Below are positions 1-11,402 of a DNA stretch of 64,000 nt, piece after piece. This stretch comes from Sisyra terminalis (taxonomy: Eukaryota > Arthropoda > Insecta > Neuroptera > Sisyridae). The translations under genes and the position numbers were made by a program. The notes beneath the pieces were generated by a model. That model did not search any database. It saw nothing but the letters and a program-made list of their open reading frames with translations, and was not told the DNA's origin. The first letter of the stretch is position 1, and the number at the start of each line of letters is the position of its first letter. The stretch spans positions 23,374,001 to 23,438,000 of the forward strand of contig OY292278.1 in the NCBI GenBank assembly GCA_958496175.1, read 5' to 3'.

Positions 1-319
1 CAACAACACCATTCACGGTCCGACTTTAGATCCAACTTCGAAAGTTGGACCACTAGTTGGACTGCAAATCGAAGTGTGAATGATCTGCTTTAGGTAACTA
101 TTCAAAGGGACTAGGGTGGGGGGATTAGATCATTAATTTAATTGAAGGTCCGTTCTAGAGACAATGAAATAACTTACAATCTTTAAGGGGGAAATTGGGT
201 AAGACGGTTTAAAAAATCGATTTTTCTTACTTCATAAATTGTTAGTAAAACTAATGAAAAATATTCTCCCAAAATTTTTAATGAAAATACCGACTCATTC
301 TAATTGTTAAAAGCAATTA

Positions 320-393
320 AAGTGCTTCTTCAGGCCTATAAGTGCTTCTTCAGGCCTATAAGTGCTTCTTCAGGCCTATAAGTGCTTCTTCAG
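320..393. repeat. 20-bp tandem repeat, about 3.6 copies
   Basis: A 20-bp unit (agtgcttcttcaggcctata) is repeated three times without change and then a fourth time for 13 bases. The perfect copies suggest recent slippage or unequal exchange. No gene is visible on either side. Confidence 0.95.
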
Positions 394-937
394 TACAATA
401 AATTGATAAATAACAGGAAAACGAACGAAATAGGCAATTTGATAGTTCTGGTGTCTCCAAAAATTCGGACAAACTTAATTACTTTTTCGACCACTAGTAG
501 GGCATTGTCGCGAAAAGTCTTCACGTACTAAAATGTTATTGGTTCTTCACTTTTTTTAAATAGTAATTCAAATTGAAGCCAAAGCTGCCAAAATTTTACA
601 TTCATATTCTTGATGTGTTTTAATATAACTTACCTTACCTTCATTACTTAATTTTACTTATATTGAGAAAACAATTTTTCATTACCTATGAAACTATTAA
701 TCCAATTAACCCCTTGTGAATTATATGAAAATGTTTTTACAACTTATATTCAAACTTGGTATAATACCAACACTAGAGCCCTCTGCACTGTATCCTCATT
801 TCGTGGACGACTTTGCAATACAGCGTTCGTTCTCCTGTCATTTATATTTCGTGAATTGGACTAAAAACATACTAAAAGAATGTAGTATATTTAACCTTCA
901 TCTAGCATTATTGTAGAGTAACTAATTTAATATTTAG

Positions 938-1175
938 GTTTTCCTTGGAGGATGGGGAAACACAAAATCAGTAATTCGTCGCAACCGAACCAAACCTGAG
1001 GTTGCCGAAGTTGAAACTCCCGATATCTTAAACGAAGACGAATTTCGTGGTTTCTGGATTCGTTGGAACGGTGACCATATCACTGTGGGTAAAGAAGGAG
1101 GTGTAGAACCTTTTTTGGACTACAACGATCCTGAATCTTTTGGAATTGGATACTATGGAGTGTGTACCGGATGGG
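938..1175 (+). CDS. Exon of a farnesoic acid O-methyltransferase-like (Methyltransf_FA domain) protein, partial
   Basis: An open stretch begins directly after a TTTAG acceptor at 933-937. In the frame starting at 938 it reads VFLGGWGNTKSVIRRN, then EFRGFWIRWNGDHITVG, then GYYGVCTGWGA near 1150-1180. This GGWgNtkSvIR / FRgFWIrW / ItVG / GyyGvcTgWGA pattern is typical of the insect Methyltransf_FA domain (farnesoic acid O-methyltransferase-like, a family once linked to juvenile hormone synthesis and also found in secreted proteins of unclear role). The reading frame runs on past 1180 but departs from the family there. A GT at 1176-1177 may be the donor, though GTGCTT is a weak one. No neighbouring exon of the gene was recognised. 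It may be one exon of a gene with large introns or an orphan gene fragment. There are no stops or frameshifts in the domain part, which favours a living exon. Confidence 0.6.
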
Positions 1176-1814
1176 GTGCTTTACTTTCAAAAAATTTCGC
1201 GCCACTTAGGTACCCATTTTTTCAGTTGCGTATTTCTCAAAACGATTTTTTTTAAACTTGTGTACTCGCTAATCCGAAAATTCTTCAACCAATCATTTCG
1301 AAAATTGGAATTTACTTTCTTCATAGTATTGCGCTATATGAAGCTAAAATCGGAATATTATCATAATTTAAAAATGATAAAATAGCATGGGTTTTTGTTT
1401 TGACCCCTGTAAATAAATGATTTGTTTATTTTATTGATATCATTTAGGTTCATATAGAAGAGATACATATAATAAAAGTAACTTCCAACCTCGGTTGATT
1501 TTCAATGAAAATTGCGACTTGCAGAATGAACGCAAAATGCTGAGTCTAAATGTAACATGCAATATAGTGTTTTTCAAAGAAATTCTTAAAAAATTTTACA
1601 GTATTTACTTAAATATGTGTATAAAATACTGTCCAAGTTTCAACAAATCATAATTGTTTTTTATACTATAAAAAAAATCGTGAAAATCATGGCAAAAATG
1701 ATGTCCTAACTCTATTTCCCTCCTTAGGCTTCTTTGCAATTTTTACCGATGCATCCCTATATTTCAAAGAAAAAATCAAGAATCCGTAAAACGTATTTAA
1801 TGATCCTAAAATTT

Positions 1815-2510
1815 AAGTAAATATGAAAGACTGTCAATACGATCATTCAGATTGATCATCGATTGTGGAAAACCGAAAATCCAGGTCGAGTACAAAGAGG
1901 AACTGAAGAAATTGGCATCAGAGGGTATCAATTCGAAGGTGTTGAAGGAAATAAAAGTGAAGACCGAGATGTATTTGGGAATAATCATTCAGTACGCAGT
2001 GTTTACTTTTTTCAATTGTTACTAACCGTCGCTATATAACTACCAAGATCTTTAGTGACTTTAGGGTTAATCCGTAAATTGAGAATATCGAAAATTTGCT
2101 CGTTACAAAATTTTACCCAACACCTACCAGTTTTGGAGTAATCACCTTGACCACACCTCGGCCACCAGTAGGCTCGTAGTGATCATTGTTCCGTCATTTT
2201 TAAATAATCAACAATGTCAGGCATCAAAGGTGCCGGATTCAATGTTTTGCTCATTAATGAACCAATAGTGGCAGCACTCGCCCATGGTCTCGACAAAAAT
2301 ATGAGAGACGAACGAAACGTTTTCATCCTCGACTTGAGTGGTGTGACTTTTGATGTATCCATCTTGGCCATCAATAAATATTCCTTTTTGGAGTAAAATT
2401 GGCAGCCGGTGGCACTCATTTGAAGGAAGGAGCTTTTGGCAATTGTCTAGTAAATCATCAATTCAAGAAAAAATATCGAAAGCACTTGCGTTGCGATCCC
2501 ACAGAGATGT
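1815..2510 (+). pseudogene. Processed HSP70 pseudogene fragment, split by a SINE
   Basis: From 1849 one frame reads GKPKIQVEYKEELKKLASEG and then VLKEIKVKTEMYLG. This corresponds to the HSP70 nucleotide-binding domain between the GKPKIQVEY and AEAYLG segments. After a SINE (2006-2173) it resumes as [18 protein letters not shown] (family: AVVTVPAYFNDSQRQATK), [19 protein letters not shown] (family: INEPTAAAIAYGLDK) and [14 protein letters not shown] (family: DLGGGTFDVSIL). It continues after a stop at about 2394 as AGGTHLKEGAFGNCLVNH. The ATP-binding DLGGGTFD loop is altered to DLSGVTFD, and stops plus small shifts are present. The absence of introns suggests a retrocopy. Only about 200 codons of the middle of the protein are preserved. 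Confidence 0.85.
2006..2173 (-). mobile_element. tRNA-derived SINE, copy 1
   Basis: This belongs to the family with eleven copies in the window. Read on the minus strand it starts ctactggtggccgag (A-box-like), carries a degraded B box, then a body that includes the RC of 'tagggttaatccgtaaat', and ends in a short A-rich tail next to 2006. It sits inside the HSP70 pseudogene. A worn direct repeat (cgcagtg / cgtagtg) flanks it, and removing one copy restores the HSP70 reading frame. Confidence 0.85.
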
Positions 2511-2629
2511 AGTATAGAAAACTCAATTTTAGAATTTTTGGAACAGTTAATGCTTTGGAGTTCCTATAACTCCGTATCATTTTATTTCTACGAACTTCAT
2601 CAAAAATAGTCTTCGTCAGAGGGCATCAG

Positions 2630-3990
2630 TAAAAAGATGGAATGGTGGAATTAAAGTTGACGGGAAGCGATTCTCTAACCTTTGCTTCGCAGACGATACA
2701 ACCTTAATTACGAACAATGAAAAGGAGATGTTGAAACTCATTCGAAGGATTGAGGCCGTGAGCCAAGATTTTGATCTAAAAATTAACGCCAATAAGACCA
2801 AAATAATGATCGTTAACCGTGCCATCGAACATCAAAGTCAGCCGAAAAGAATAGACCCCTTCTTGGTTGTGGATAGCTTTGTTTATCTGGGATCGGTGAT
2901 AGATAAATCCAGATCATGAGAACACGAAAATAGACGAAATATTGAAGTCGCTAGATCTGCCGTAACCAGGGCTGTGGAGTTAGAGTCAGAGTCGGAGTTG
3001 AAGCCGCGGAGTCGCGGTGTTTAGGCCGGAGTCGGAGTCAGAGTAGAAGTCGTAAAAAACTAGTGACTACGATTACTTTTTCGTTTAAATTTAATATACA
3101 TTTTTTTTAATTTTTATAATTTATAATGAATGTATATTGTTCACAAATATTAACTTGCAGGCGCAAGTCGCACCGATATGGTGAATTACCAAGATCCATT
3201 GAATGTATAAAGTCTACGAGAATAGGTTTGTCGGTTGTTCCCTTCTATCTCATGTCGAAAGAAAAGGAGCATTTATTTCTCTTTTTGTTTGTACGCAATT
3301 TTCGCGCATTTTGGTAGTTACCGTTCTGCATTGGTTACAAGAATAAATTCTAATAAATAATTATTATCCCTATAACATGAAAAAAATGGTTATATGGAAA
3401 GGTAGGAAACAACCTGATAAAATTGAGCTTCTTTGAGTCTGAGTCGAGAAGTTGGAGTCGTGGAGTCGGAGTCAGAGAAATATAGAAATCAGAGTCGGAG
3501 TCGGAGCCGTGCTTTTTTTTCGACTCCACAGCCCTGGCCGTAACACAACTGTCCAAAGTATGGAAGGATCGCAACATATTAAAAGCCATAAAAATCAGAT
3601 TAATTGGTACACAGGTATTTCATACCTTCTCCTACGCTTCGAAAACGTGAACTATTCGTATAGCTGATCGGCGACGAATTGATGCCTTCGAAATATGGGT
3701 CTGGAGGAAAATACTGCGGATCCCATGGACGGCTCAAAAAAATTAAGGTTTCTGTCTTGAACGAAGTTAAGCCAGTCCAAAGACTCTTTCCGCTGACATA
3801 TGAAAAGCTGATGGTACAAGAATGACCTGAAGGTAAAAGAAAACGAGGGCGTTCGCCGACCCGTTGGACGGAAGTGATGGAAAAGCTCGTTTATTCGAGT
3901 TTCGCGTCCGTAACGCGACAGGCAAAGGAGCGTAATCGCAGGAGAAGGACCGTCCAGTAGGTTCTGAGAAACTTGAAATTCCCCACGCGA
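2630..3990 (+). pseudogene. Non-LTR retrotransposon reverse transcriptase relic, interrupted by a hAT MITE
   Basis: The first part (about 2640-2958) reads FSNLCFADDTTLI, where FADD is the RT active-site motif, then DLKINANKTKIMIVNRA and FVYLGSVID, and finally RRNIEVARSAVT. After the MITE it resumes at 3545 as QLSKVWKDRN, IRIADRRRIDAFEIWVWRK and ILRIPWTA. These are the thumb and post-RT blocks typical of insect endonuclease-reverse-transcriptase LINEs. Stops and frame changes are common, so the copy is dead. Neither the endonuclease nor a 3' tail is recognisable. Confidence 0.85.
2967..3536. mobile_element. Non-autonomous hAT element with GAGTCGG-rich ends
   Basis: The terminal inverted repeats (TIRs) are CAGGGCTGTGGAGT on the left and its inverse ACTCCACAGCCCTG on the right. 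Subterminal sequence is full of 'gagtcgga' repeats on both sides. A perfect 8-bp TSD, gccgtaac, lies at 2959-2966 and 3537-3544; 8 bp is the hAT value. The 570-bp element has no transposase. It cleanly interrupts the LINE relic between codons that read ...ARSAVT and QLSKVW. Confidence 0.95.
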
Positions 3991-4284
3991 CAGCATAAAT
4001 TTTGGTTACTCCGATCCTGCTAAACGTATTATTTTAGCTTCAACTACGTTTATAGCTCCCACAAAATTTTCCAAGTTCATGGCTTTGAGCTTCGGCTCCC
4101 TAGTCCTGATGACGTGAATTTCAAGACTTAAATTTTCATCTGTGCATTTGTTTGTATTTTAAAGATAATTTCTTCATTTTAATTACGTCGCAATTGAATT
4201 TACTTTATTTTGCTACACATCGTTTTTAATTTTACGTTGTATCTAGTTTACAGGCAATTTATGTAAATTCATAATATGTCCAGT

Positions 4285-5803
4285 AGGGTGTGCGTTATTT
4301 CCCAAATTGATTTTTTTACAGCGATCGCACCCTGAATTTTTAGTTTAAGATATAAAAAAAAATATCCAATACAATTAAGCTCTTAATTTCTTGATTAAAC
4401 CGTGCCGGAATCATGTTACTTTTACCATTTAAATAACATGGGATTATTTGACTTTTTACTTTTAATTTTTTTTATCAAAAACAAATGGATAAAAGATTTA
4501 TGATTAAATTATTCTGACGTAAAATTTAACGCTCTACAAAAAAGATATCTTATGAATTTTTGATTAAATTACTTCATTAAAAGTTATTCAACATTTCACT
4601 TTTGAACGACTAATCAATCGACTACAGGCTCAATAAAAATGATGTTGACTACAAGTTCTAAGAAATTTCTCATAGATGGCGTCAGGTGAAATGGTAAAAA
4701 TTCGAATTTTAATTGAACTTTTGTTGATAGTCTCATTAATTAGTCTGAAATTCACTTCGTAGGTACAAAATATTGATTAAAGTACGAAAATTTATCCTGG
4801 ATAATCAAAATAAGATTTTTTCGCTGACTTTGAACAGTTATACTGTGTATACAATATATAGAATTTATTGCGGTTTAATTTATGTAGTATAATTTAATAT
4901 AATAATATATAAAAATCATACAATAAACATAAAATTGAACAGAAGTTCAAACAGAAATATTCGTGACGTATTGCCCAGATACGTATTTCGATTGCCAAGC
5001 AATCTTCCTCAGTGGTCATCAAGTAGTTTGGATCACTCCGTAACTGCTTTGTGATGATTTATGTGAAAAGTGTAATCCAAACTACTTGATGACCAGTGGG
5101 GAAGATTTCTTGGCAATCGAAATATGTATCTGGGCAATACGCCACGAATATTTTTGTTTGAACATCTGTTCAATTTTATGTTTATTGTATGATTTTTAAA
5201 TATTATTATATTAAATTATACTACATAAATTGGACTGCAATATATTCTATATATTCTATACACAGTTATCCTGGATACTTTGAATTTCACGACTATAGCG
5301 AATGCGGATCTTATGTCACCTGTTTTAATTGTCAAAAAATGTTTTTTTTTTGTTTAATTTTCAGTTCAAACCATAAAATTAACACAAATAATCACTGGGG
5401 CTCTAATGATAATAATTTTTATCTTCCAATGATTTAATAGTTAAAAATAGTAAAAATGAGCAAAAAGTTGAAAATATTAGGCACAAGTTAAATGTTGAAT
5501 AACTTTTAATGGAGTGATTTAATCGAAAATTTATAAGAGACCTTTTTTGAACAGCGTTAAATTTAACGTCAGAATAATTTGACCTTAAATCTTTTTATCC
5601 ATTTGTTTCTGAGAAAAAAAAAATTAAAAGTAAAAAGTCAAATAATCCCATGTTATTTAAATGGTAAAAGTAACATAATTCCGGCACGGTTTAATCATGA
5701 AAGTAAGGGTTTAATTGTATTGGATAATTTTTTTTATATCTTAAACTAAAAATTCAGGGGGCGATCGCTGTAAAAAATCAATTTGGGAAATAACGTACAC
5801 CCT
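4285..5803. mobile_element. Foldback DNA element with ~740-bp inverted arms
   Basis: The left arm (about 4285-5036) is repeated as its inverse at about 5071-5803 with moderate divergence and a loop of about 30 bases. The outer ends read agggtgtgcgttatttccc and the matching inverse. The flanks carry an imperfect 9-bp direct repeat, atgtccagt at 4276-4284 and atgtccaat at 5805-5813. No transposase was recognised. The TSD length and long arms suggest a Mutator-like foldback, but the superfamily is inferred. A part copy of the inner arm sits at about 41525-41660. Confidence 0.85.
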
Positions 5804-5814
5804 AATGTCCAATG

Positions 5815-6950
5815 ACCGTAATATTGACGGTCACACAAAAAAAGGAATGTTTTCCTGCCCCAAAAATTTTTTGGGTACGAGTCGCCACTGGTAACCGTGC
5901 GTCCCATCACATCGAATTGCACTCGAGGGCGGCGACGGCGGGCGATTGCCACTTTTCAAAAATAAAACATCGACCAAATGAGTGAGTCAGAGTGGACAGA
6001 AAACAATATTTCGCATCTTATTAAATTAATATTTTTTACTCGTAATGAATGTGAAAATGGGCCGAAGAGACGAGTGCGAAAAAAATGTGTCAAACACACA
6101 TACACGAGGAGAGATTCGCGCCGATTTGTAAGAAGTGAGTGAGGCGGAAGAAAATTTTGTACGCACTTCACTTAAAAAAAATTGGTTCGTTAACCCCGCG
6201 AATCTTGGATTTGATTATCGCTTCACCTCCAACTCCAACTTACGGTCCGAAGTCCTTCCAAAAGCCAATCTCCCGAACCAATTCTGCCACATTGGTACCT
6301 AATAAAAACTCACCTGATTCAATCACCACCCAAGCCATTATTACTTAATATTATTGCTTATTAGTTGTTCGAGTGTTCACGGCGCGCTTAAGTGCGAGTT
6401 AGATGGGACGAGCGTGGTGGAAAAGAATGAGAAAAACGAAAAATATGTTAAATATAGCTCGAGTAATCTATCGATGTATCATGAGGGCTGTCAGAATTTA
6501 GCGAAACATCTGGCGGGTCCACTGCCACTGCCGGCTTCTAAATCCGGAGAGCTGTCCCCTTAAAATAAACACGCGTGTACGCTTTCGCTGCTTTTGCCGC
6601 GCCACGACCGGCGTCTCTTCCCTCGGCGCTCCGAGGAAAACCAGCGCAGACTAACATAACACGAAAATCAACACGAAAATAAGAAAATATCAACCTAAAT
6701 GCATTTCGAACGAATGAACCAACTAACGTTGTGCTTGTTTATTTCGTTTTTACTTGGCCATTTTCACTTTAATTTCAAAGATTTTCTCAATTGAAACTCA
6801 CCATCGTCTCAAATTCCAGTTTCAACTTTGTCAATTGCTTTTCTATGGAATCCAGAAGCTCTAAATACTTACTTTATTTGTTCCCTATTCTAACGTTTGA
6901 TTAATGAAAGTAGAAAAAAAAACTTGATTATGCTATAACCAAAGTTGGCA
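5815..6950. other. Gene-poor stretch with a CG-richer core, nothing firmly identified
   Basis: At 5870-5950 and 6360-6660 the base composition is clearly richer in CG than the surroundings. Two open frames lie head to tail (6139-6348 and 6354-6563, plus strand). Their peptides are short (69 residues each), rich in Ser, Pro and Asn, and I recognise no family in either. The stretch could hold a promoter or a 5' untranslated exon, or a decayed LINE ORF1 upstream of the Jockey-type copy. Confidence 0.3.
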
Positions 6951-8224
6951 CTATGTGGACTATAGGAAGAACTGCAAAATTTCTTCTTAATAATTGTTCT
7001 CCATACCATCAATTTGGTTTTCGCTCCTTTTACTCTACGACTCAACAGTGTTTTAGAGTACTCGATACCATTTCCGCAGCCCTTGAAAATAAGGGGGTGT
7101 GCCTTGGGGTTTTTCTGGATGTTGCACAGGCGTTTGATCGCGTGTGGCATCCTGGTCTCTTATATAAGCTCAAGGCACTTCTACCTTCCCAGTATTTCCT
7201 TATCCTACAATCCTATTTATCCAATCGCACCTTCAGTGTGAGATGTGGAGCTACATACTCTGCCTCGTTTCCTATTCTTGCTGGAGTATCACATTGGTCC
7301 TCTTCTTTACATCATCTATACGTCCGATATCCCAACTCACCCACATACCCGTATTTTCACTTATGCTGATGATACAGCAATCCTTTCCACTGACCCTAAC
7401 CCCATAAAAGCAATCAATACGTTACAGCACCACCTCGATCTGATCTCGGGATGATGTCAGAAATGGAAGATAAAAATAAACAATGAAAAAAGCGTGATGA
7501 TACCATTCACGTTAAGACGACTGACATACCCTTCGATTTACTTTGACAACGACACTATCCCAATTGCTTCCAAGGTTCGTTATTTAGGCTTCTACCTAGA
7601 TAGCCACTTAACCTGGAACCCACATATTAAATTCAAAAGACAAATACTAAACCAACGATACGGACTATTACGTAGACTTTTAGGACTACTTCAATTAATA
7701 CAAAAACTAAACTCACCATTTTCAAAACTCTACTACGATCTATCTGGGCTTACGGAGCAGAATTGTGGGGCTCTGCAAAACCATCCAACATCCAAATTAT
7801 CCAATCTTTCCAATCAAAAGTCCTTCGTCGAATAATCAATGCTCCTTATTATGTTAACAACCGAATCATACACAATGATCTTAACTTTCCTTTTGCCACT
7901 ACCTTAGTCCAAGAACGATTCCAAAAATTCCACTCCAAGTTAGTCGAACATCCTAACCCTAATGCCCAAATTCTTTCCTCTGAAACTCATCCAGACAACA
8001 TGCCACGTAGGCTGAAACGAGGTTGGCCTCGCGACCTCCTAAGAAATTCTTAGAGAGTCCCAACATTGGTTGGACCCTGTCAACATGTTTCGAAAATACC
8101 ACACTAGGGTTGAACTACGGTTTTTACCTCAAGTGTGGTATATAAGCAACCAAAAATTGTTAGCACATTGCATAGTATATAAATTGTAAATATATAGAAG
8201 GCAATAAAGGATTTAAAAAAAAAT
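6950..8224 (+). mobile_element. 5'-truncated Jockey-type LINE, reverse transcriptase 3' half
   Basis: Three frames together give a Jockey-like RT. HQFGFRSFYSTTQQC and FLDVAQAFDRVWHPGLLYKL come from about 7005-7170, YLSNRTFSVR from about 7215, and then TYADDTAIL (YADD catalytic motif) from about 7360. After a stop and shift near 7454 come ASKVRYLGFYLDSHLTWNPH and, from 7763, WGSAKPSNIQIIQSFQSKVL with APYYVNNRIIHNDL and HPNPNAQ near the C-terminus. After the last stop there is a short 3'UTR with AATAAAG at 8203 and an A run at 8213-8221. The endonuclease and ORF1 are missing. Frameshifts at about 7250-7370, 7454 and 7760 make it inactive. Confidence 0.9.
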
Positions 8225-9105
8225 TGTTCAAGTATCAGAAAACCAATGCATGTATCATAAATTTCAATTCTTTGGACTGAAGAAATGTTAATAAGCTGGT
8301 AAAGCTGGTCAATAATCAAATGCTGAATTTAAGTAAGAAACTCAGATCAGATTCGTGACGATCCTTATAATCGGTTACTGTGGTCATCATACTATTGTGG
8401 TAATGTTTAACTCTTCAATGTGCAAACTTTATTAGACATATTAGACATAGATGAAACTATTTCTCTTGTTTCGTCGGAATACAATACTCTGACGATATGG
8501 AGGCTAATAGAGATGGTGATTGGAGATGTTCTATCTTAGTATTGATCTAATTAAGGAGCCTCTTGTTAAGTACTAACTGAAATTTGCTCGATTTCTCGGT
8601 CAAAAATAGGGAAAATAGGGACTGTAGGAATAACCTTAAAGTTGCATTGTTGAGGAGCTCAAAAACTAATAATTTGTGACGAACCACGAAAAGAATGTGA
8701 AGAAAGGTGAAAACTGCAATAAGTGGTTGGTTAATAAGCTGGAGAAGAGCACTTGTTTCAAGTGCTAAGAAATCAATTTTTCGGTATTGAAACCAAAAGA
8801 ATATTTTTTTAACCCTAAAGTGGGAATATTTTGTTCCAAACCGATCCAAGGGTTTTGACGCATTTTGAGAGTAGCCGATAAGATCATTTGCACTTAAAAA
8901 TGTTTTAGAAAACATTTTCTGAGGACTTGAAATATAAGGATATAGTCATTACTAGAAAAAAATTTGATTCATTGATATTATATTAAAGAATGGAGTTATA
9001 AAGATCAAGAACTGTTGTAAGAGTAAAATATGTCAGTATTAAAAAGATGCAAAAAACTTGGTAACATAAAAAATTGAATATGATATAGCATTTCTATGGG
9101 GAATT
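8225..9105. other. No recognisable gene or repeat
   Basis: AT-rich sequence. The longest open frame (8547-8915, minus, 122 codons) has a Phe/Leu-rich, low-complexity peptide that matches nothing I know. I do not call it a gene. Confidence 0.4.
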
Positions 9106-9421
9106 CAGGACTGGATTTACTCTTATTGCCATCTTGAGGTACCATGAAGATGCCGCTCCATTATCTGTGTCCATTAAATGTGTTTTGAAAACAAAAATTA
9201 ATCCATAATTTGCAAAAAAACTTCACTGCTTTAAATTCTGGACAATTTTCAATAATGTTAAAATTATTGTAATTATTTTTATCTGTAAATAAGTTAAAGA
9301 TGGTTACACTTTTTGAAAGTGTAACCATGTCTGAAGCACTGAAGCTTGAAATATTGCTGCCCCTGCAAATTTGCCACCCTGGCCACTAGTCCCTAATGAC
9401 TCTAGGAAAAATCCAGCACTG
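9106..9421. mobile_element. hAT-like MITE with CTGGATTT ends
   Basis: The left end CAGGACTGGATTTAC and right end AATCCAGCACTG are imperfect inverted repeats. Ends of the same type bound the 2-kb hAT at 23949-25990 and the element at 19093-19366. The interior near the right end (ctgcccctgcaaatttgcc) resembles the ggcggc motifs of those relatives. No clear TSD is left. A small perfect hairpin (atggttacac / gtgtaaccat) lies at about 9300-9338. Confidence 0.6.
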
Positions 9422-10394
9422 TATATATTGTTCTTCTTATTCTATCTGGTGTTTTTGATTATATTCTTGTTAATAATTCCATAGTTTAAAGTTTAACCAC
9501 TTATGCGAAAGTAGTACAAGAAATGATAGAGAGAATAATAAAAAATAAAAAAATCGTAATCATCATCTTATTTAGTAGCAATGGTTTTTTTAAATCAACT
9601 TAATTTAAAGATGAGTAAGAAATAAAATTTGATGCGTTTAACAGACGAAGCTCAATTGTTCGTCTGTGAAAAACGCGATTTACGTTTTAAAAATATTTAA
9701 GATCTATTAAAGTAATGTGTGTACAATATTATAATTAGTATTGGCATTATTTTAACCCTGACATTTCGTTTATAAACACACACATTCCGAAACGTAACAT
9801 ATGCACTATATTATATGCTCGTTTGTATAGTACATGATATCGTAACACATAATACGAGTACAATACAAGTGCTTTCTCTTGGAATGTAATTCAAATTTTG
9901 TAAGTTGGACACTATTTCGATATTTATGTCTTACTACAAATTTAAATTGTATGAAGCAATTGGAAAAGTTTACTCGTTATAATGGATATTATTTGGCTTA
10001 CATTGTTACTAGCCCATACCCGCGATTTCATTAGAGTACCATGATAATACTCAACCATATTGACTGCTTAACGATACATATCTTCGTTGATTAAATTTTT
10101 CTTATATCAATAAAAATATTGTCCAAACCTCAAAAAAGTCATCTTAACGTTCATAAATCTCTTATTTTATTAAATAACGATAATGTAAAAATGACTTTTA
10201 TAGGTAATACTAATAAGCCCAATAACCAAATGAAAACACAAATCAATAGTAATCAATTTTCAATATTAAGCCTACATTTCAATGATTAGATTCTCACCTT
10301 AAAAGTAAAAACGCACAATGAAAAAACACAATTATTTGTCGTTAGAAAACTAAAGTATAGGTATATTAATCAAAATTAGACTAATAATTTATTT
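9422..10394. other. No recognisable gene or repeat
   Basis: AT-rich single-copy-looking sequence with short open frames only. Nothing beyond simple A/T runs was seen. Confidence 0.4.
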
Positions 10395-10749
10395 TTATAC
10401 ATTAATTCAATTCGTAAGTTCAAAATAGTTTGTTTTTCCTGTTGATATTTTTACAATTCACACCCCTACAACTTTGGTGGCTCATTTTCATTATATTTTT
10501 TAAAATAAAATGAAATAAAAAATCACTCGTGTATTTGCTTACAATTTCATTAACAATAGCCTTTTATAACGCCTTAATTTTCCGATGGAACGCTTCCCCT
10601 ACAATGGGTTTACACATAGTGATTAAGGAATTGTAGCGCACTACATTTGAGTTGACCTATTTTCTATAATTTTTAGGTTTAGGTTCAATTTCAGTGACTT
10701 TTTTTCTAAAGCTTGTCTTGTTAGTGTGTTTTGTAGAAAAAAATTGTAT
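10395..10749. repeat. ~325-bp tandem repeat unit A
   Basis: This segment aligns by eye in direct orientation with 12678-13000. Shared landmarks in order are 'ctcgtgtatttgctta', 'tataacgcc', 'cactacatttgagt' / 'caccacatttgagt', 'gacctattttct', 'tttttaggttt' and 'agtgactttttt'. The units are clearly diverged, so the duplication is old. The 1.93-kb transposon at 10750-12677 lies precisely at the junction between this unit and the next. Confidence 0.8.
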
Positions 10750-11005
10750 GGTAGGGGAACCTGGAGCGGAACGGGGTACCTAAAATTTAATTACAATTTA
10801 CGAGAAGTTTAATGAAACAATCTCATTGTTTTGTAATTTATATATTTATTTAATTCATTCTCTACAAATAAAAAAAAGTTTTATTGATTTAAATTAATAA
10901 TTAATACTAAAAAGTTAGGTTTCAAAAAAAAAATGGAAATTTCCCATTCTGTCCCATCCCCTGGGGCACAATGGGAAATGAGCCTGGAGCGCAGTGGGAT
11001 TCTTG

Positions 11006-11168
11006 TTATTGGCATAGTTCGCAGATGAAGACACTGCCATCGTCGTGTTTAACCCAGCACATGCCAAATGTGCCCATTTTCGACAAATACTGCAGGAACA
11101 CCAGATTTCATTAGATTTAGAGTTTAAATCCTGACAGTATAAGCAAATTACCTCTGCACCTTGCGACC
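11006..11168 (-). pseudogene. C-terminal PHD-like zinc finger of a decayed transposase
   Basis: Read on the minus strand the frame gives EVICLYCQDLNSKSNE, then IWCSCSICRKWAHLACAGLN. After a one-frame shift it gives DDGSVFICELCQ and a stop at 11006-11008. The spacing C-x2-C, C-x2-C, H-x2-C, C-x2-C is that of a C4HC3 PHD finger with the usual W before H. From family knowledge, such fingers end several insect DDE transposases of the pogo/Tigger type. No catalytic DDE core was recognised upstream, so the element cannot move itself. A host-gene fragment captured by the element is an alternative. Confidence 0.65.
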
Positions 11169-11402
11169 TTTCATATATATGGACTGTCGGCTAGTTTTCC
11201 TTATATATGTACGCACTATCTGCTGATAAAATAAAAATGTCTATCTGAGTGAGAAATACTGTCTGAATAGTATATCCCATTCCGCCCCACCCATTGTGCC
11301 CCAAAGCACCTTTCCCACAAGCACGACTATTATGGCAGGATATATTGGTTCTGTTTAGGGCTTTTAGTTAGTCAACAGTATGTTTTAACAAACATGCCAT
11401 GT

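Noticed and set aside
320..393. CRISPR array
   Set aside because: Units are directly adjacent without unique spacers, in a eukaryotic context.
3652..3996. 114-codon minus-strand open frame
   Set aside because: Antisense shadow of the LINE relic on the plus strand.
6139..6563. Two head-to-tail 69-codon genes
   Set aside because: No recognisable homology and short; composition alone is not enough. Recorded only as a stretch.
8547..8915. 122-codon minus-strand open frame
   Set aside because: Phe/Leu-rich low-complexity peptide in AT-rich DNA, with no motif, splice or start context.
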